From Siphonodentalium dalli (Eukaryota; Mollusca; Scaphopoda; Gadilida; Siphonodentaliidae), in assembly GCA_032622095.1 (NCBI GenBank), contig CP136067.1, positions 94,602,707-94,666,706 on the forward strand: a DNA stretch of 64,000 nucleotides. The letters run 5' to 3'. The notes beneath the pieces were generated by a model. The model saw nothing but the letters and a program-made list of their open reading frames with translations. It had not been told where the DNA came from and searched no databases. Positions 1 through 18,821 of the stretch are shown in pieces (the first letter of the stretch is position 1; every line of letters begins with the position of its first letter). A program made the position numbers and the translations under genes.

Positions 1-424
1 TCGCAGTCCAAAATCGATCAAAAAATGAAAATAGGTAATGCAAAAATAAATCACCCAGTGTTCACATTCAGTGACTGATAAATAATTGACTATATTGACC
101 AAAATCACTCTAATCGATCTAATTATATCTCACAATCAAAACAAATGAATTTCACACACTAGAAGTCCTTTTATTGACAAACTTAGAACACATACTTCCT
201 CAAAACGAAATCAATTCAAAACTGAATTCACTCCCTTTGTGCTATCTATTTATAACTTTGGGAATTCCAGTATAATGAGTGTGTACTTGTTGACGCTTTT
301 TGCTTCAATTAGAATAGATTTTTGTAATTAGAATAGATTGAACTAATACCGGTTTGAGATAGGTAGGCCAGGAATTTATTGTGTGTGTGTGGGGAGGTAT
401 AATTAGATTAGACTGAATTAATAC
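1..424 (-). other. JMJD6 intron, 3' end of the visible gene
   Basis: This stretch is AT-rich. It holds one decayed copy of the exon end/donor block (328-401) and a short GT run near 381-392. No further JMJD6 exon is seen, so the rest of the gene is beyond base 1. Confidence 0.6.
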
Positions 425-7827
<7,403 letters not shown>

Positions 7828-8047
7828 CTGGAAATAGAGAGTAAACATCTTAAAGGAATATAAGGCACTGACACAGTGGAAAAATGGGAAGCCATGAAGG
7901 GGCTTTCTTCAATCAACTTTGTAAGCAGCAGATGCCCTGTCACAATTGCGTCTGCATTTCTGCGAGAAGAGAGGTATATAGGGATTTTCTTAATTCACTA
8001 TCATTTCTCGTTATACATTTCTCGTTATCCGTTTCTCAATTTATAGC

Positions 8048-8470
8048 TTTACTAACAGGTGACCCGACTTCATCTGGGCTTTGACCTTGAATTGACCATT
8101 TTGAAGGTCAAGGTCAGGTCAGTCACTATTTGACCCGTCCAAAACACTCCCCGGACAAAAGTGACCCTAGGTATGAAATTTCGTCGAAATCTGTCAGTTT
8201 TACCCCATTTGACCTTGAAATGATCATTTTGAAGGTCAATGTCAGGTCGGGGTCACAATTTGACCCGTCCAAAACACTCCCCGGACAAAATCACCCGTAG
8301 GTATCAAATTACGTCGAAATCCGTCCAGCAGTTTTCCCGGCCATAGCTAACAGACAAACAAACAGACAGAAGTCCCAAAATATATATTTGACCATTTGTG
8401 GGTACCCGTTTCAAGGTGAAGGTCACCTCGGGTGGAAAAACTGACCCGATGAAAATCTCCCCCATTCCTA
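8048..8470. repeat. AAGGTCA-rich dispersed repeat
   Basis: It contains TTTGACCTTGAA and GAAGGTCAAGGTCAGGTC in repeated blocks, with a tail resembling AACAGACAAACAAACAGACA and CCAAAATATATAT. It belongs to the same family as 10130-10890 and 27790-28545. Confidence 0.65.
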
Positions 8471-8605
8471 GGAACCCCTAAGTACGAACACAGACATAAG
8501 AATCACACAACACGCTCATGTCTGGACACAGACACAACACGCTCATGTCTGGACACAGACACGCTCTTTATCAACGACACTGCGGATACGAACGCTCTTT
8601 AACTA

Positions 8606-9971
8606 TAGTCCAAGTCTTCTTGTACTAAAACCAGCTAAGATATTGGAATGGCGATTTGCTGTTTTTAGTCCAAGCCCGCTTCTATACCAATCCTATCACA
8701 CGAGTTACGCCCACGATCTGTGGCGGGAATCTGTGGTGTATTTTACTCGATTTACCTAATGAATCAATACATGATGCTATATACATCGGAAAGAGAGACA
8801 TCTTATGGTCATAATGGTGTATAATAATCTAACTTTCATGTTAAATTACGCATAGAATATTCCGGTTGATTGTCACCAACATCGCTGTTTTTTATATTTT
8901 GTTTACATTACTGAAAGCCGAACTCAGGTTCCGAAGAACTTCGGCATTGTCCGGTGTTTGTTCTGAGTATTCTAGTTTCCGTTTCTATATATAGCGCGGG
9001 GTTTTCCGAACAAAATAGCGAAAACCGATCGCCGCAAAGTCCAGTTTCCAATGTGCTTTGAGAACAATTCCCGCACTAAAAACTTAATGACATAATGGAG
9101 GATCAGAAAGGTAGTTTTGTTGACAATTTTCGCAAGCAACTTGTCAAAATTGGAGCAAATTAGAACTCTTGTGTCTGACTTGCCATGCGTGTGATTTTCA
9201 TCCATGTGCATTTTGACTTTTGTGTTGATAAAATAATCGGAGAACCGAATCACACAGTTTCGAAATATAGTTCTTCCGTTTTAGTGGGACTTTTCAAACT
9301 TAAGGTTAAAAATTTATTCAAATTTTGTTTGATTTTTTGTGTGCTTAACAAGAGCAGTATATTGCTCTGTTCGCTTAGTATATATCTTAATTTCGCTGAA
9401 GTCCACCAAATGTGGGAAATGTAGCACCATATTATTTATTCTAATGGTCGTTGTGTTTACACTGTTTTAAACTTTGAGAGGGTTGTAATTCCCCGTAATT
9501 TATTTAATGTATTACATTTATATCTTCAATGTTTAATTAATCTATTTATTTTTTATTTATTGACACACATAATTACGATTACAATGGAGAATTCATCGTA
9601 ATTTGCGTTGTCAGTCGAAAATCTACGGAATATTTTCAACAAAAAATGCCGAACACAGTTCGCGAGGTCAACTGAGTTCGCATACTTTTAAAAATTTGTA
9701 AACATTGCGGTAAATGTCTCTTTTCGCATTAAATTACCGCTTTCAATTCACAACTGATGTGGGTTTCAGATCAAATAGCATGTCTTCTGCGGAAAATATC
9801 CGTTTATTGTCGCAATTGTGATATTTTATTTCATATAATTGTGGTTTTATTTGAGCGGGTCACTAACGCTTAAGTCGTGTCATAGGAATGCATGGGCCTG
9901 GAACTCGGACTAAAGACCGGCACCTCCATCCCAATATCTTAGCCGGTTTTAGTACGAGAAGACTTGGACTA
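8606..9971. mobile_element. hAT-like DNA element, TIR TAGTCCAAG, 8-bp TSD
   Basis: The ends TAGTCCAAGTCTTCTTGTAC and its near-complement (ending CTTGGACTA) are flanked on both sides by TTTAACTA (8598-8605 and 9972-9979), an exact 8-bp target duplication typical of hAT elements. No transposase frame is evident in the 1.37 kb. A related inverted-repeat element is at 48501-49072. Confidence 0.75.
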
Positions 9972-10129
9972 TTTAACTATCACGCGATTAACCCATGAAT
10001 TCCCATTGCGGTGGCGGGAGAATGGAGAAGGAGTGCTCCGACGTTCTCAGAATGGTGCGATGACACTTCATCTGGGATTTTACCCTTAGATAGGAAGTTT
10101 GGGCTCAATCCGTCCGGCAGTTTTCCCGG

Positions 10130-10890
10130 CCATAGCTAACAGACAAACAGACAGAAGTCCCAAAATATATATTAGACTAGAAGGTGACCCGACTTCGTCC
10201 GGGCTTTGACCTTGAATTGTTCATTTTGAAGGTCAAGGTCAAGTGGGGTAACGATTTGACCAGTCCAAAACACTGCCAGGACAAAAGTACCCGACAAACG
10301 TGCCCGTCGAAATCCAACCGGTTCTACCCGATTTGACCTCGAATTGATCATTTTGAAGGTCAAGGTCAGGTCGGGGTCACGACTCGACCCACCCAAAACA
10401 CTCAGTGGACAAAAGTAACCCCACGTATCAAATTTCGTCGAAATCCCATCAAAATTTGCGATTTGACCTTGAATTCACCCGATTTCAAGGTCAAGGTCAT
10501 GTCGCACAGGCAAATGAATATGCGTATGAGACTCCCCATACGAAAGTATCCCCACATACCAAGTTTCATCGATATTCGGGCGTTTGACCTTGAAATGACC
10601 CGATTTCAAGGTCAAGGTCACGTTGCACGGGCAAATTAATAGGCCTATGCCAACCCCCGGTAGAACGTACCCACACATACCAAGTTTCATCAAAATCCCG
10701 TGATATTCGGGCGTTTGACCTTGAAATTACCCGATTTCAAGGTCACGTCGCACGGGCAAATTAATAGGCCTATGCCGTTTCCCGGCCCCCACATACCAAG
10801 TTTCATCGAAATCGGCTCGGTCCTTTTCGAGTTCATCGCGAACACACACACAGACAGACAGATCTTCCAAAATATATAATAGACTAGCCG
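10130..10890. repeat. AAGGTCA-rich dispersed repeat with tandem units
   Basis: Several ~120-bp units contain TTTGACCTTGAA followed by ATTTCAAGGTCAAGGTCA on the opposite strand, then TCGCACGGGCAAATTAATAG and CACATACCAAGTTTCAT. It ends with CACACACAGACAGACAGATC and TCCAAAATATATAATAGA. Confidence 0.75.
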
Positions 10891-10899
10891 ATGAGCCCG

Positions 10900-11395
10900 A
10901 CGTTGTCCGGGCTATTCAAAAACCAAATTTCAAGTCGATAGCTCCACCCGTTTCCGAGATCTGGTCTGCGCATGCGCGAAGCTGGCGTCGCACGGGCTCG
11001 ACGACCCGATAAAATTTGTATCCTGGGCAAGATACATTCACATACCAAATTTCAAGTCGATAGCTCCACCCGTTTCCGAGATCTGGTCTGCGCGTGCGCG
11101 AAGCTGGAGTCGCACGGGCTCGACGACCCGATAAAATTCGTACCCGGGGCAAGATACATTCACATTCCAAATTTCAAGTCGATAGCTCCACCCGTTTCCG
11201 AGATCTCGTCTGCGCATGCGCAAAGCGGGCGCCGCACAGGCTCGCCAATACGACAACGTCCACCGCCTGGTCAAACTACACACACGTACGAAGTTTGGTC
11301 CCGATCGGTCGAGAATCGTAGATTTGTATAAATGACAAACATACAGACAAACATACAAACAAACAGACAGAGGTCTTCAAAATATATATGAGATT
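10900..11395. repeat. Tandem repeat, ~122-bp GC-rich unit, three copies
   Basis: The units near 10923, 11045 and 11167 share CAAATTTCAAGTCGATAGCT, CCACCCGTTTCCGAGATCT and GCATGCGCGAAGCTGG. The tail ACATACAGACAAACATACAA followed by TTCAAAATATATATGAGA resembles the tail of the AAGGTCA repeat family. Open frames here are repeat by-products. Confidence 0.75.
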
Positions 11396-11465
11396 GCAGA
11401 ATAAATGCATTGTTTCTTTTGTTGCAGACACAAAACACCAATGGATGTCGTCAATAAAACTTTGA

Positions 11466-11891
11466 CATTTACATGACGACAGCCTAGAAACGATTCTTAG
11501 ACAAACTGTGGAGGAGACTCTACCAACCGTTCTTCAACAAACTGACAACGAAACTACAACATTAGCCAACAACATTCACCAGACAGTCAATGAGACAACA
11601 ACAGCCGACAACGATGATCTACTTATCAATTTCAATATAACTCAACGCAACTTCAACGACCAACCTGAACAGCATGACATCACTCTTGAGGACAACGAAC
11701 TGCTCGATGAAGATATTCTAGACATTCCCACGCTACACAAAAAACATGCTCGATTATCGAAGTTGTTTTTCGTTATTATTATAATATGTTTATTGTTTAA
11801 GAGTGTTTTGTTGTGTTTTCGTTCGGATACATATTTCTCTTTGTCATCGGATGTTTATATGCTTGGATTAATCTTTATTTTCTTACGTTAA
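11466..11891 (+). other. Unrecognised open frame, ~140 codons with a hydrophobic end
   Basis: A frame open from a stop at 11463-11465 encodes an Asn/Thr/Asp-rich acidic region (LETILRQTVEE, VNETTTADNDDLL, DNELLDEDILDIP) and then a hydrophobic segment (LFFVIIIICLLF, about 11764-11800). A CTTTTGTTGCAG sequence about 40 bases upstream could be a splice acceptor. I do not recognise the protein. It directly follows a repeat tail, so it may be transposon debris. Confidence 0.2.
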
Positions 11892-12624
11892 ATTTGACAG
11901 ATACTCGATATATCACAAGAATATCCACACTATAGCTCTAAATATTGATGTGAAATATGCTGAACTGTTCAATTTTATATCTCGTGTGATATCTCCCCAA
12001 ATTTCGTACCGATTCCAACTCTTTTTCATGTGAATTTATTACTTCAAAAGTTGTCGCGTTTTAATCTACTTTCCGGTTAAATGATGTATACTGTTCCGGT
12101 TTCATGTGGTCTACAGAGAATATGTTGTTCCGGTTTCATACTGTCTACAATGAAGTGTATCTATTTTCAAATCCATTTTGTGTACTTTCAGACTCATTCC
12201 AATAGAGCTAACATCAAAATGGATCACGACCAAACCGGGGCATGTAAATGTTATCATTGTGCGAGCGTGTTCCGGGACCTAGGCTCATTCCATCACCCAC
12301 CATACTTACAGAAAATTTTCTGACATTGGAAGCTTAAAGTGGCTCTCTGGTGGCTTCTGACCCATCTGACATTGTTTTCCCACCCACTACATTATCATAG
12401 ATTAGATCAACATTCTTATCATTTATCAATTGTAATTTAATTTCATAAAATGGTAGGCAGATTGAAAGTGTAATGAACAAATAGGTATATGGGAATTCAT
12501 GTAGTGTTATTATCTAGTCATTAATGATGTGAAATTACTCCCGTAACTGGGATCAGATATTCAGAAAGTAAATATGTCACAAACAACCATGAGAAAGTAG
12601 ACTACATGGATACACACATCACCA

Positions 12625-12833
12625 TGGGTATGTATCGTGGGGTATTTATCGTGTGGGTATGAATAGTGTGGGTATGCATCGTGGGTATGTATAGTGGGTA
12701 GGTATCGTGGGGGTATGTGTCCTGGGTATGTATAGTGGGGGTATGTATAGCGTGGTTATGTATAGTGGTGGTATGTATTGTGTGAGTATGTATAGTGTGG
12801 GTATGTATAGTGTGGGTATGTATAGTGTCAGGC
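12625..12833. repeat. 15-bp minisatellite (GTATGTATAGTGTGG)
   Basis: About 14 imperfect units of GTATGTATAGTGTGG. Because 15 is a multiple of three, every frame without a stop gives a repeated pentapeptide (GMYSV on plus, HTHTI on minus); these are not genes. A GC-rich segment beginning AGGCCTCGCATTATCA follows directly. Confidence 0.9.
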
Positions 12834-13119
12834 CTCGCATTATCAAAATCAGTGCGAGGCTGCCAAGGAGGCCCCGCAAAAGAATTTGCGAGGCTGCTTT
12901 TGTTCGTTGGGGGCCTACATTTTTTTATAGAATCCAAATTAACCTAAAATTGGCTATTCCAAAACTGCTAACCGACAGTGACACAAATATTTTACTAAAT
13001 TAGTAAAATTACTACTATTTTGTCTAGGCGAGTATACTTTTCAGCTTCATGTTACGATGTGATTATATTATTAGTAATTTATGATTATTATATTGTTTTA
13101 TTCCCAAATTCTAGGTAAA

Positions 13120-13260
13120 TATTGTTAGGCCAATGCATTATAGCATATATGCAAGGCTCCCAGTGGGTAACTCGCATATATAAGAGAATGCATTGGTGCA
13201 CCACAGTGTTTTCACACACATTGCAAGAAGCTCCAGTCATAGATGATCCCGTTCTCAACT
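13120..13260. repeat. Family-B hairpin repeat
   Basis: GGCCAATGCATTATAGCATA leads into GCATATATAAGAGAATGCAT, with the family tail GAAGCTCCAGTCATAG. Confidence 0.5.
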
Positions 13261-13500
13261 TCTCTCTAGGCTCTTCAATAGCTTATTGAAAATAAATTTC
13301 AGTTTTCTTTTCACAACTCTACACGGTCCATGACTCCCTGTGGTCCCAGTAGTGTACAGTATACATGTACATTGTGGCTTGAGGTGCCAGTAAAATAAAA
13401 CCAGTAGACAACTGAATTCAGTTTAAAAATAGATAATCTTCCATAACAGTGATAACACAATAATAACAAATTCAGAATAAAACGTTAACCCCTTCATGAG

Positions 13501-14941
13501 GCCAAAAGGAAGAATACCTGAGTTTAGGGTAACATGAGGGAAAAAAACAGGGGCGGGCAGGCGGTACTTCATTTTATTTTTCACGGGGAATAGTATTTAA
13601 GTATTCGTGCCTTCTAATCGTCTGCCAGTGTCACTCGTATATAACTTGGGCAAGTCATTGTCACACTAATCAATGTCATGGTAGCTTTAATCAGTTTAAT
13701 GGTGTTGCAGAAGTTCAATGACATGTATACAGCATGATATTAAATGATATTATATATACATGTAGAATAAGTGTCTAGTGTTGGAAATTAAACGGTTTAT
13801 GTTCACGCTGAAGCTCGGATATTACAGGCCAAATCCTACGAGTGGACATATTACTTTTCAATTTCCCACACAAGACACTTATGATATTTTGTTTATCCAC
13901 CGACTCGAATACTAAGAAATTTTGCGAAATATTCAACTCCGAAGGTGAATTTAACAAGAGTTCCTCCATTGTAAATGGCACATACATGCGGCAACGCCAA
14001 CGTGACGTACATAACATAATCAATATGTAAAGCGGTGGTGGCATTAACACCTGTAAAACAAAGTAAGCACCAAGAACAATATATGTGCATTGATTACCCT
14101 ATGACTGTTGCATTCCGATCATTGCGACACAGAAGATGTTGATTCATCGGGTCCGGATTTCTGTAGAACTAATGAATATTTAATGAGAAATTGTTCTACT
14201 AGGAAAAAATTAAGTTCTACCAGGCACATACATGTACCACTCCTAGTGCATGGGTACATACAGACTCATGTTATGTCAGGCTTATAATTTTCAGTGTGGA
14301 TGCGGTGAGAGGTGGATAAACTATAATAATGGAATTTTGAGCTTTGGGTCGATTTCAAAAGTGTCAGAATTATTTTTAATCCGACATTTTATTACTATGT
14401 CCTTTTCTGTCAGTTCAGAATCTGTGTGGTACCGGTTCACGCACGACAACATGTCTGTGCTATAGTTGACAGGCGCCATGATGTTTCTATTCTGATTCAT
14501 ATGAACGCATTTGTGAAGTTTAATAGCTAAAACTCAGGATCTATCCGCACACGGAAGTGTTTCCGCCATATTCAATCGCCATGCGCAATCGGCAAAATAT
14601 CCAGTTACTTTCGATTTGCTAGTTAATACATATTCCGGCACAATTATCGCGTGTTTTCTGGTTTCCGCTTTCGAGAAATCGGCGAGGTTTGCCGAACAAT
14701 GACGAGGGAATACGAATATACTACAACAACAATGGCGGCACTTCCGTTTTTCGTGAATTGACGATATTTGCAAGGAAATGGTTTACTTGTTTAAGCTAAT
14801 TCCGTAGTCGCGAATTCCTAATTACAAAAAAATAAAATGAAGTCGGAGGAAATTTTTGAAAAACTATAAAATGGAATTTGGCGGCAGGTTTTGAGTAGGG
14901 GCGGGCGGGTTACCCTAAACACAGGTATTCTTCGTTTTGGC
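13501..14941. mobile_element. DNA element with inverted ends, inserted in a family-B repeat
   Basis: GCCAAAAGGAAGAATACCTG followed by AGTTTAGGGTAAC is repeated in inverted order at 14909-14941. The left flank CCCCTTCATGA and the right flank TGATGGGAGCTGC together restore the family-B end CCCTTTCATGATGGGAGCTG, so this 1.44-kb element split a family-B repeat (right part 14942-15085). No transposase frame was recognised inside. Confidence 0.55.
14551..14753. promoter_or_regulatory. Symmetric ETS/YY1-like site pair (promoter-like)
   Basis: CGGAAGTG then CCGCCAT at 14552-14569 on the plus strand is mirrored at 14731-14749 (ATGGCGGCACTTCCG), which is CGGAAGTG CCGCCAT on the minus strand. ETS and YY1 sites beside each other are typical of CpG-type animal promoters, here facing both ways. 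It lies inside the 13501-14941 element, so it may be transposon-borne. Confidence 0.3.
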
Positions 14942-15085
14942 TTGATGGGAGCTGCGTTGATTGCCACTGGTGCAAAATTAAAGACCCTGTGGCTGTGCCT
15001 AGTGTGCCAGTGCATTACCTTGTACTAGTACATGCAAGTCTCCCACATTAAGCCTCTCAGAAATACTGTAAGAGGGTGCAATGAC
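14942..15085. repeat. Family-B hairpin repeat, right part
   Basis: This is the continuation of the family-B copy interrupted at 13500: GGAGCTGCGTTGATTGCCAC, GTGCCAGTGCATTACCTTG and AGGGTGCAATGACTTACATG. The stem is decayed. Confidence 0.45.
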
Positions 15086-15239
15086 TTACATGGTTAAAGT
15101 AAAGATTAATGTTGATGCATTTCCTCGACATAGTTTACAGTATGCGTTCGTGACAAATGACCGACCTTTATCATCAACTGTTGTTTTAATTTCAAAGTTG
15201 TCTTTAAAAGTAAATTTGTCAAACGTTGAGACAAGAATT

Positions 15240-15530
15240 GTTTTGTCTTTCTTAAAGACCGGCCGGTCGGGATCGCCCATTTTGAATCCCTATGACAATA
15301 ACCTTGAAATCGATACCGGAAGCCGCTAAGGTCAGCGGTGCACTCGATCAGCCCTCCGTATCGGTCAACCGGAAATCGCAACTTAGATGCACGTTCCGGA
15401 CCCCGGATTGAGTCCTCTTGACTGGAACCCGCCGTGTGGTCGCGTGGTTGTTGACGAGGCCGCCGAAGAGACCTCGTTGACTTTTTTACGGGGCTTTTTA
15501 CGGGGCCGGGCGGCGCGGCCTCGTGATAAT
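15240..15530. other. CpG-rich segment without recognised gene
   Basis: Locally GC-rich with many CpG. It includes ACCGGAAGCC (ETS-like) and the hairpin-forming GGCCGCCGAAG / CTTTTTTACGGGGC stretch. The minus-strand frame contains SPVKKSTRSLRRPRQQPRDH, but nothing links it to a family. It could be a promoter, a repeat or a coding remnant. Confidence 0.3.
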
Positions 15531-15532
15531 GA

Positions 15533-15835
15533 GAGGCCTGTATAGTGTGGGTATGTATAGTGTGGGTATGTATAGCGTGGGTACGTATAGTGGTGGTATA
15601 TATTGTGTGGGTATGTATCGTGTGGGTATGTATAGTGTGGGTATGTATAGTGTGGCTATGTATAGTGTGGCTATGTATAGTGTGGGTATGTATAATGTGG
15701 GTATGCATAGTGTGGGTATGTATAGTGTTGGTATGTATAGTATGGGTATGTATCGTTTGGGTATGTATAGTTTGGGTATGTATCATGGAGGTATGTATGG
15801 TGTGGGTATGTATCGTGGGGGTGTGCATTGCCGCG
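15533..15835. repeat. 15-bp minisatellite, second block
   Basis: About 20 units of the same GTATGTATAGTGTGG repeat as 12625-12833, in the same orientation. It is preceded by GATAATGAGAGGCCT, an inverted relative of the AGGCCTCGCATTATCA that follows the first block. Confidence 0.9.
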
Positions 15836-15894
15836 ATCGTCAGCTATACTTCATTAGTTTGCCAAATATTTTTACTAACCTTTGGAAAAAATTG

Positions 15895-15919
15895 GGGGGG
15901 GGGGGGGGGGGGGGGGGGT
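15895..15919. repeat. Poly-G run
   Basis: More than 20 consecutive G, then TAAATACCCCCATTGCCCCC. Its length is likely unstable. Confidence 0.8.
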
Positions 15920-16925
15920 AAATACCCCCATTGCCCCCCCGGTTCCTACGCCCCTGTGAACAATGATCAGCTAGTCAGCTACAGTGTGTCAGTGTGTTGT
16001 AATATGTGACAAAGCGAGCTGCATGCTGTAATTCTAATCAACACGCGATGTGTATGAACTGTGACGCATCAGCTGACCAGAAGAACAATAACATTCGCTC
16101 TCTTGGCTAGCCTATAGTCTAGATCACCGTCGGATGCGGACGCATTTCATACATCGCTGTTCCATCATGGAGATACCAAAAGATATTGACAGTGATATTG
16201 TTACCATCTTCTATTTCTTCATATCATTAAACATCTCGTCATTTTAAACACCTCACTGACACTGTCAATTTCGTACGCTGAGTCGAATCCAAATCAACAC
16301 AATTAGAACATGCCTACATGGTGGACATCGCAGAAATCATAGACCAAAGTTCTAATATAATAAAAAATGTTATTGTGTTATTCTTGACTTCAAAATACAG
16401 TTATTTTTATGGGTATATACGATCACAGTTACACTGCTTTCGGAAATTCGCAATGCCGTCACGCCTTTTTACGGAAATGGTTTGCCTATTTTCGATGTAA
16501 CAAATTATCAACCTGGTCTAGCTCTTGATTTTGCATCTTTTATCCGTTTCCTATATCTGTGATCCATTCGATGCGTTTCTATGCAGACTATGTAGTGAGT
16601 TAAACTATGTTGCAGGGGTTATTGTCGCAATAAAGATGATTTTTTCTTAATGTTCTTCTTTTGGCAAAACTCCATAAACCGGAAGTTGAAGTGAACGTAC
16701 ACAAAAAATTTGAACGAGAGGCCAACATATTTCGGTCCATGTGATGCTCACCATGGAAATCGGATATAAAAAGTCTTTTTATATCCGATTTCCTATGCGC
16801 AGAACATATCACCCTGTACCATGTACTATTAAGTGCCAACCGGATTGGGATAGGCTTCTAGAAGATTTTTTTTTTTTATTGGCAAATGTACGGAAGCCCA
16901 TTGCGGTCACATGGGTCACAATAAA

Positions 16926-18410
16926 AAAAACTTATCGCGTTTAAACGCAAAACATTATAAAAACGCATTAAAATAAACATTGCATTTAAACGCAATAACA
17001 TTGCGTTTAAAAACGCAACAACTTTGGGTTTAAACGTAATAATTTATTGCGTTTAAACGCAATAGTTTTGCATTAAAACGCAATAAGCAATTTCAATTTT
17101 TGCATTTAAACTCAATAAGTTTCCTTTTTGCGTTTAAACGCAATAGTAGAAGGTATACAATGTATGTCAATGACGATGTAGCTATTCATGTACAGGCTAA
17201 TTCGATAAACACCAGATATATAAGTCTGCTCGTGTGTTGCCTTTGGGCGGCGACCACTTATATAGGATCAGTTAGGATGCATGCATATGGTTCACAATTG
17301 AGTCTTGTCACTTGTGGGGCCACCCGGCCTACATCGCCCATCGTTTGATCTAAATCGGCCTTAGGGACTAAGATACGACTTTTCCCTATTTTAGACCATC
17401 TGCGGTAGGGTGTTAGGCGGTCATTTTGGATTGGGGTTGGGAATTAGGCAGTCGAAAGGTTGTAATGAGACCACCCCACAACACCGGCCTTCTATAGTTG
17501 TTTGACTGAAATCGAACAAGAGGGCTGATCAATGACATGGGTGACCTAGATTTTCGGACCGCTCTGAGCGGCGTCCATTTTTAATACTGTCTTACAATAT
17601 GAGGGCTGAGAAATGGCATATGGGTTCCATATTCGGATCCCTTTGTGCGGCGTCCATTTTAACGGGTGTTTCAACGGACTGTTTTGTGGGCCGAAGTATA
17701 GGCCTACCCTGCAACACCCTATCTATTGCGTCAATAACGATGTACCTATATACATTGTCGATAAAGCACAAGAAATCCGCTCGTGCCGTTGTGTTGCTTT
17801 GGGCGGCGACCATTTTGGATCGGGTGGGATGTTGTGCGTGGATCGAAATGAGAGAATATTTGGGGCCATGCACCGTCGTTTGACCTAAATGGATCAAGGC
17901 ACTGATCATTACATCATTGATATGGTTGCCATATTTGGACCCATCTGGGCGGAGATTGGTTGGAGCGCGAAAGAGTATAATGGGGGCATCATATAACATC
18001 CTTTGTTTGACCAAAGGCAAAACACGAGCAGACTTATTTCTTGTGTTTTATCGATGATTATATAGCCTACATGTAGCTATATCGTAATTGACGTATACGT
18101 TTTTCCGTCTACTATTACGTTTAAACGGGGATAAATTAGATCAAACGATGCATGGGTGATGAAGGGTACGTACGTGGCCTCGGGACCCACTTGGGAACAC
18201 CCGAACTGATCCTAAACGGTCGCGGCCCAAAGGCAACACACAAGCAAACTGATATATGGTGTTTATCAAATTACCCTACATGTATAGCTACATCGTCATT
18301 GACATACATTGTATCGTCTACTATTGCGTTTAAACGCAAAACTTATTTCGTTTAAACGCAATGTTATTGCATTTAAACGCAACGCTATTGTGTTTAAACG
18401 CAATAATTAA
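16926..18410. mobile_element. Element bounded by arrays of the palindrome GCGTTTAAACGC
   Basis: Roughly eight copies of TTGCGTTTAAACGCAATA-like units lie at 16926-17145 and five more at 18318-18405. The interior contains a diverged internal duplication: TTTGGGCGGCGACCACTT near 17240 and TTTGGGCGGCGACCATTT near 17796. The two arrays look like complex termini of a non-autonomous element. Confidence 0.5.
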
Positions 18411-18821
18411 TATTGCTGAAGGGGTCACTCTCACCTAAAACAAAAGTTTTGAAAATGTGTTGAAGGGCACAACTGAAAGTCAACACAACATATGCCAGTA
18501 CTGAAAGTCTGGCAGCCATCTCAAGTTCTTCTTTGGTAGGAAGTTATCCCGATGACTTGACGAGGCACTCCAGTAATGGATGAATATGATCCTTAGAATA
18601 CATACAGGTTGATTCGATGAATCCTCAGAATCTGTACTCACAAGTGAATTTTGTTATCGGTATCTTTACAGTATATTATGGCACCATCAAAGGGTTTGTA
18701 CTGACGATAAGACTAGGACAAGTGATAACTTTGAGCTCTGATCAGCATTCTTGAAAATGTGTGTCATTTTTGGACTTAAGTCTAAATCAATCGAAAATGT
18801 GAAAACGGCTTGCCATACACA

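Noticed and set aside
8972-9424. Opposing ~80-90 codon frames at 9 kb
   Set aside because: They lie inside the hAT-like element, overlap on both strands and match nothing recognised.
10172-11358. Many open frames on both strands
   Set aside because: They follow the AAGGTCA and 122-bp tandem repeats and have no codon-level conservation or domain.
12602-12937. Open frames with repeated HTHTI or GMYSV peptides
   Set aside because: By-products of a 15-bp minisatellite read in three frames; no start, splice or family evidence.
15106-15921. 240-, 132- and 154-codon frames over the second minisatellite block
   Set aside because: Same minisatellite; the non-repeat part (15240-15530) has no recognisable domain, so it is only noted as a CpG-rich segment.
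16926-18410. CRISPR array
   Set aside because: The GCGTTTAAACGC units are palindromic and irregularly spaced with no uniform spacers, and the window is a metazoan genome.
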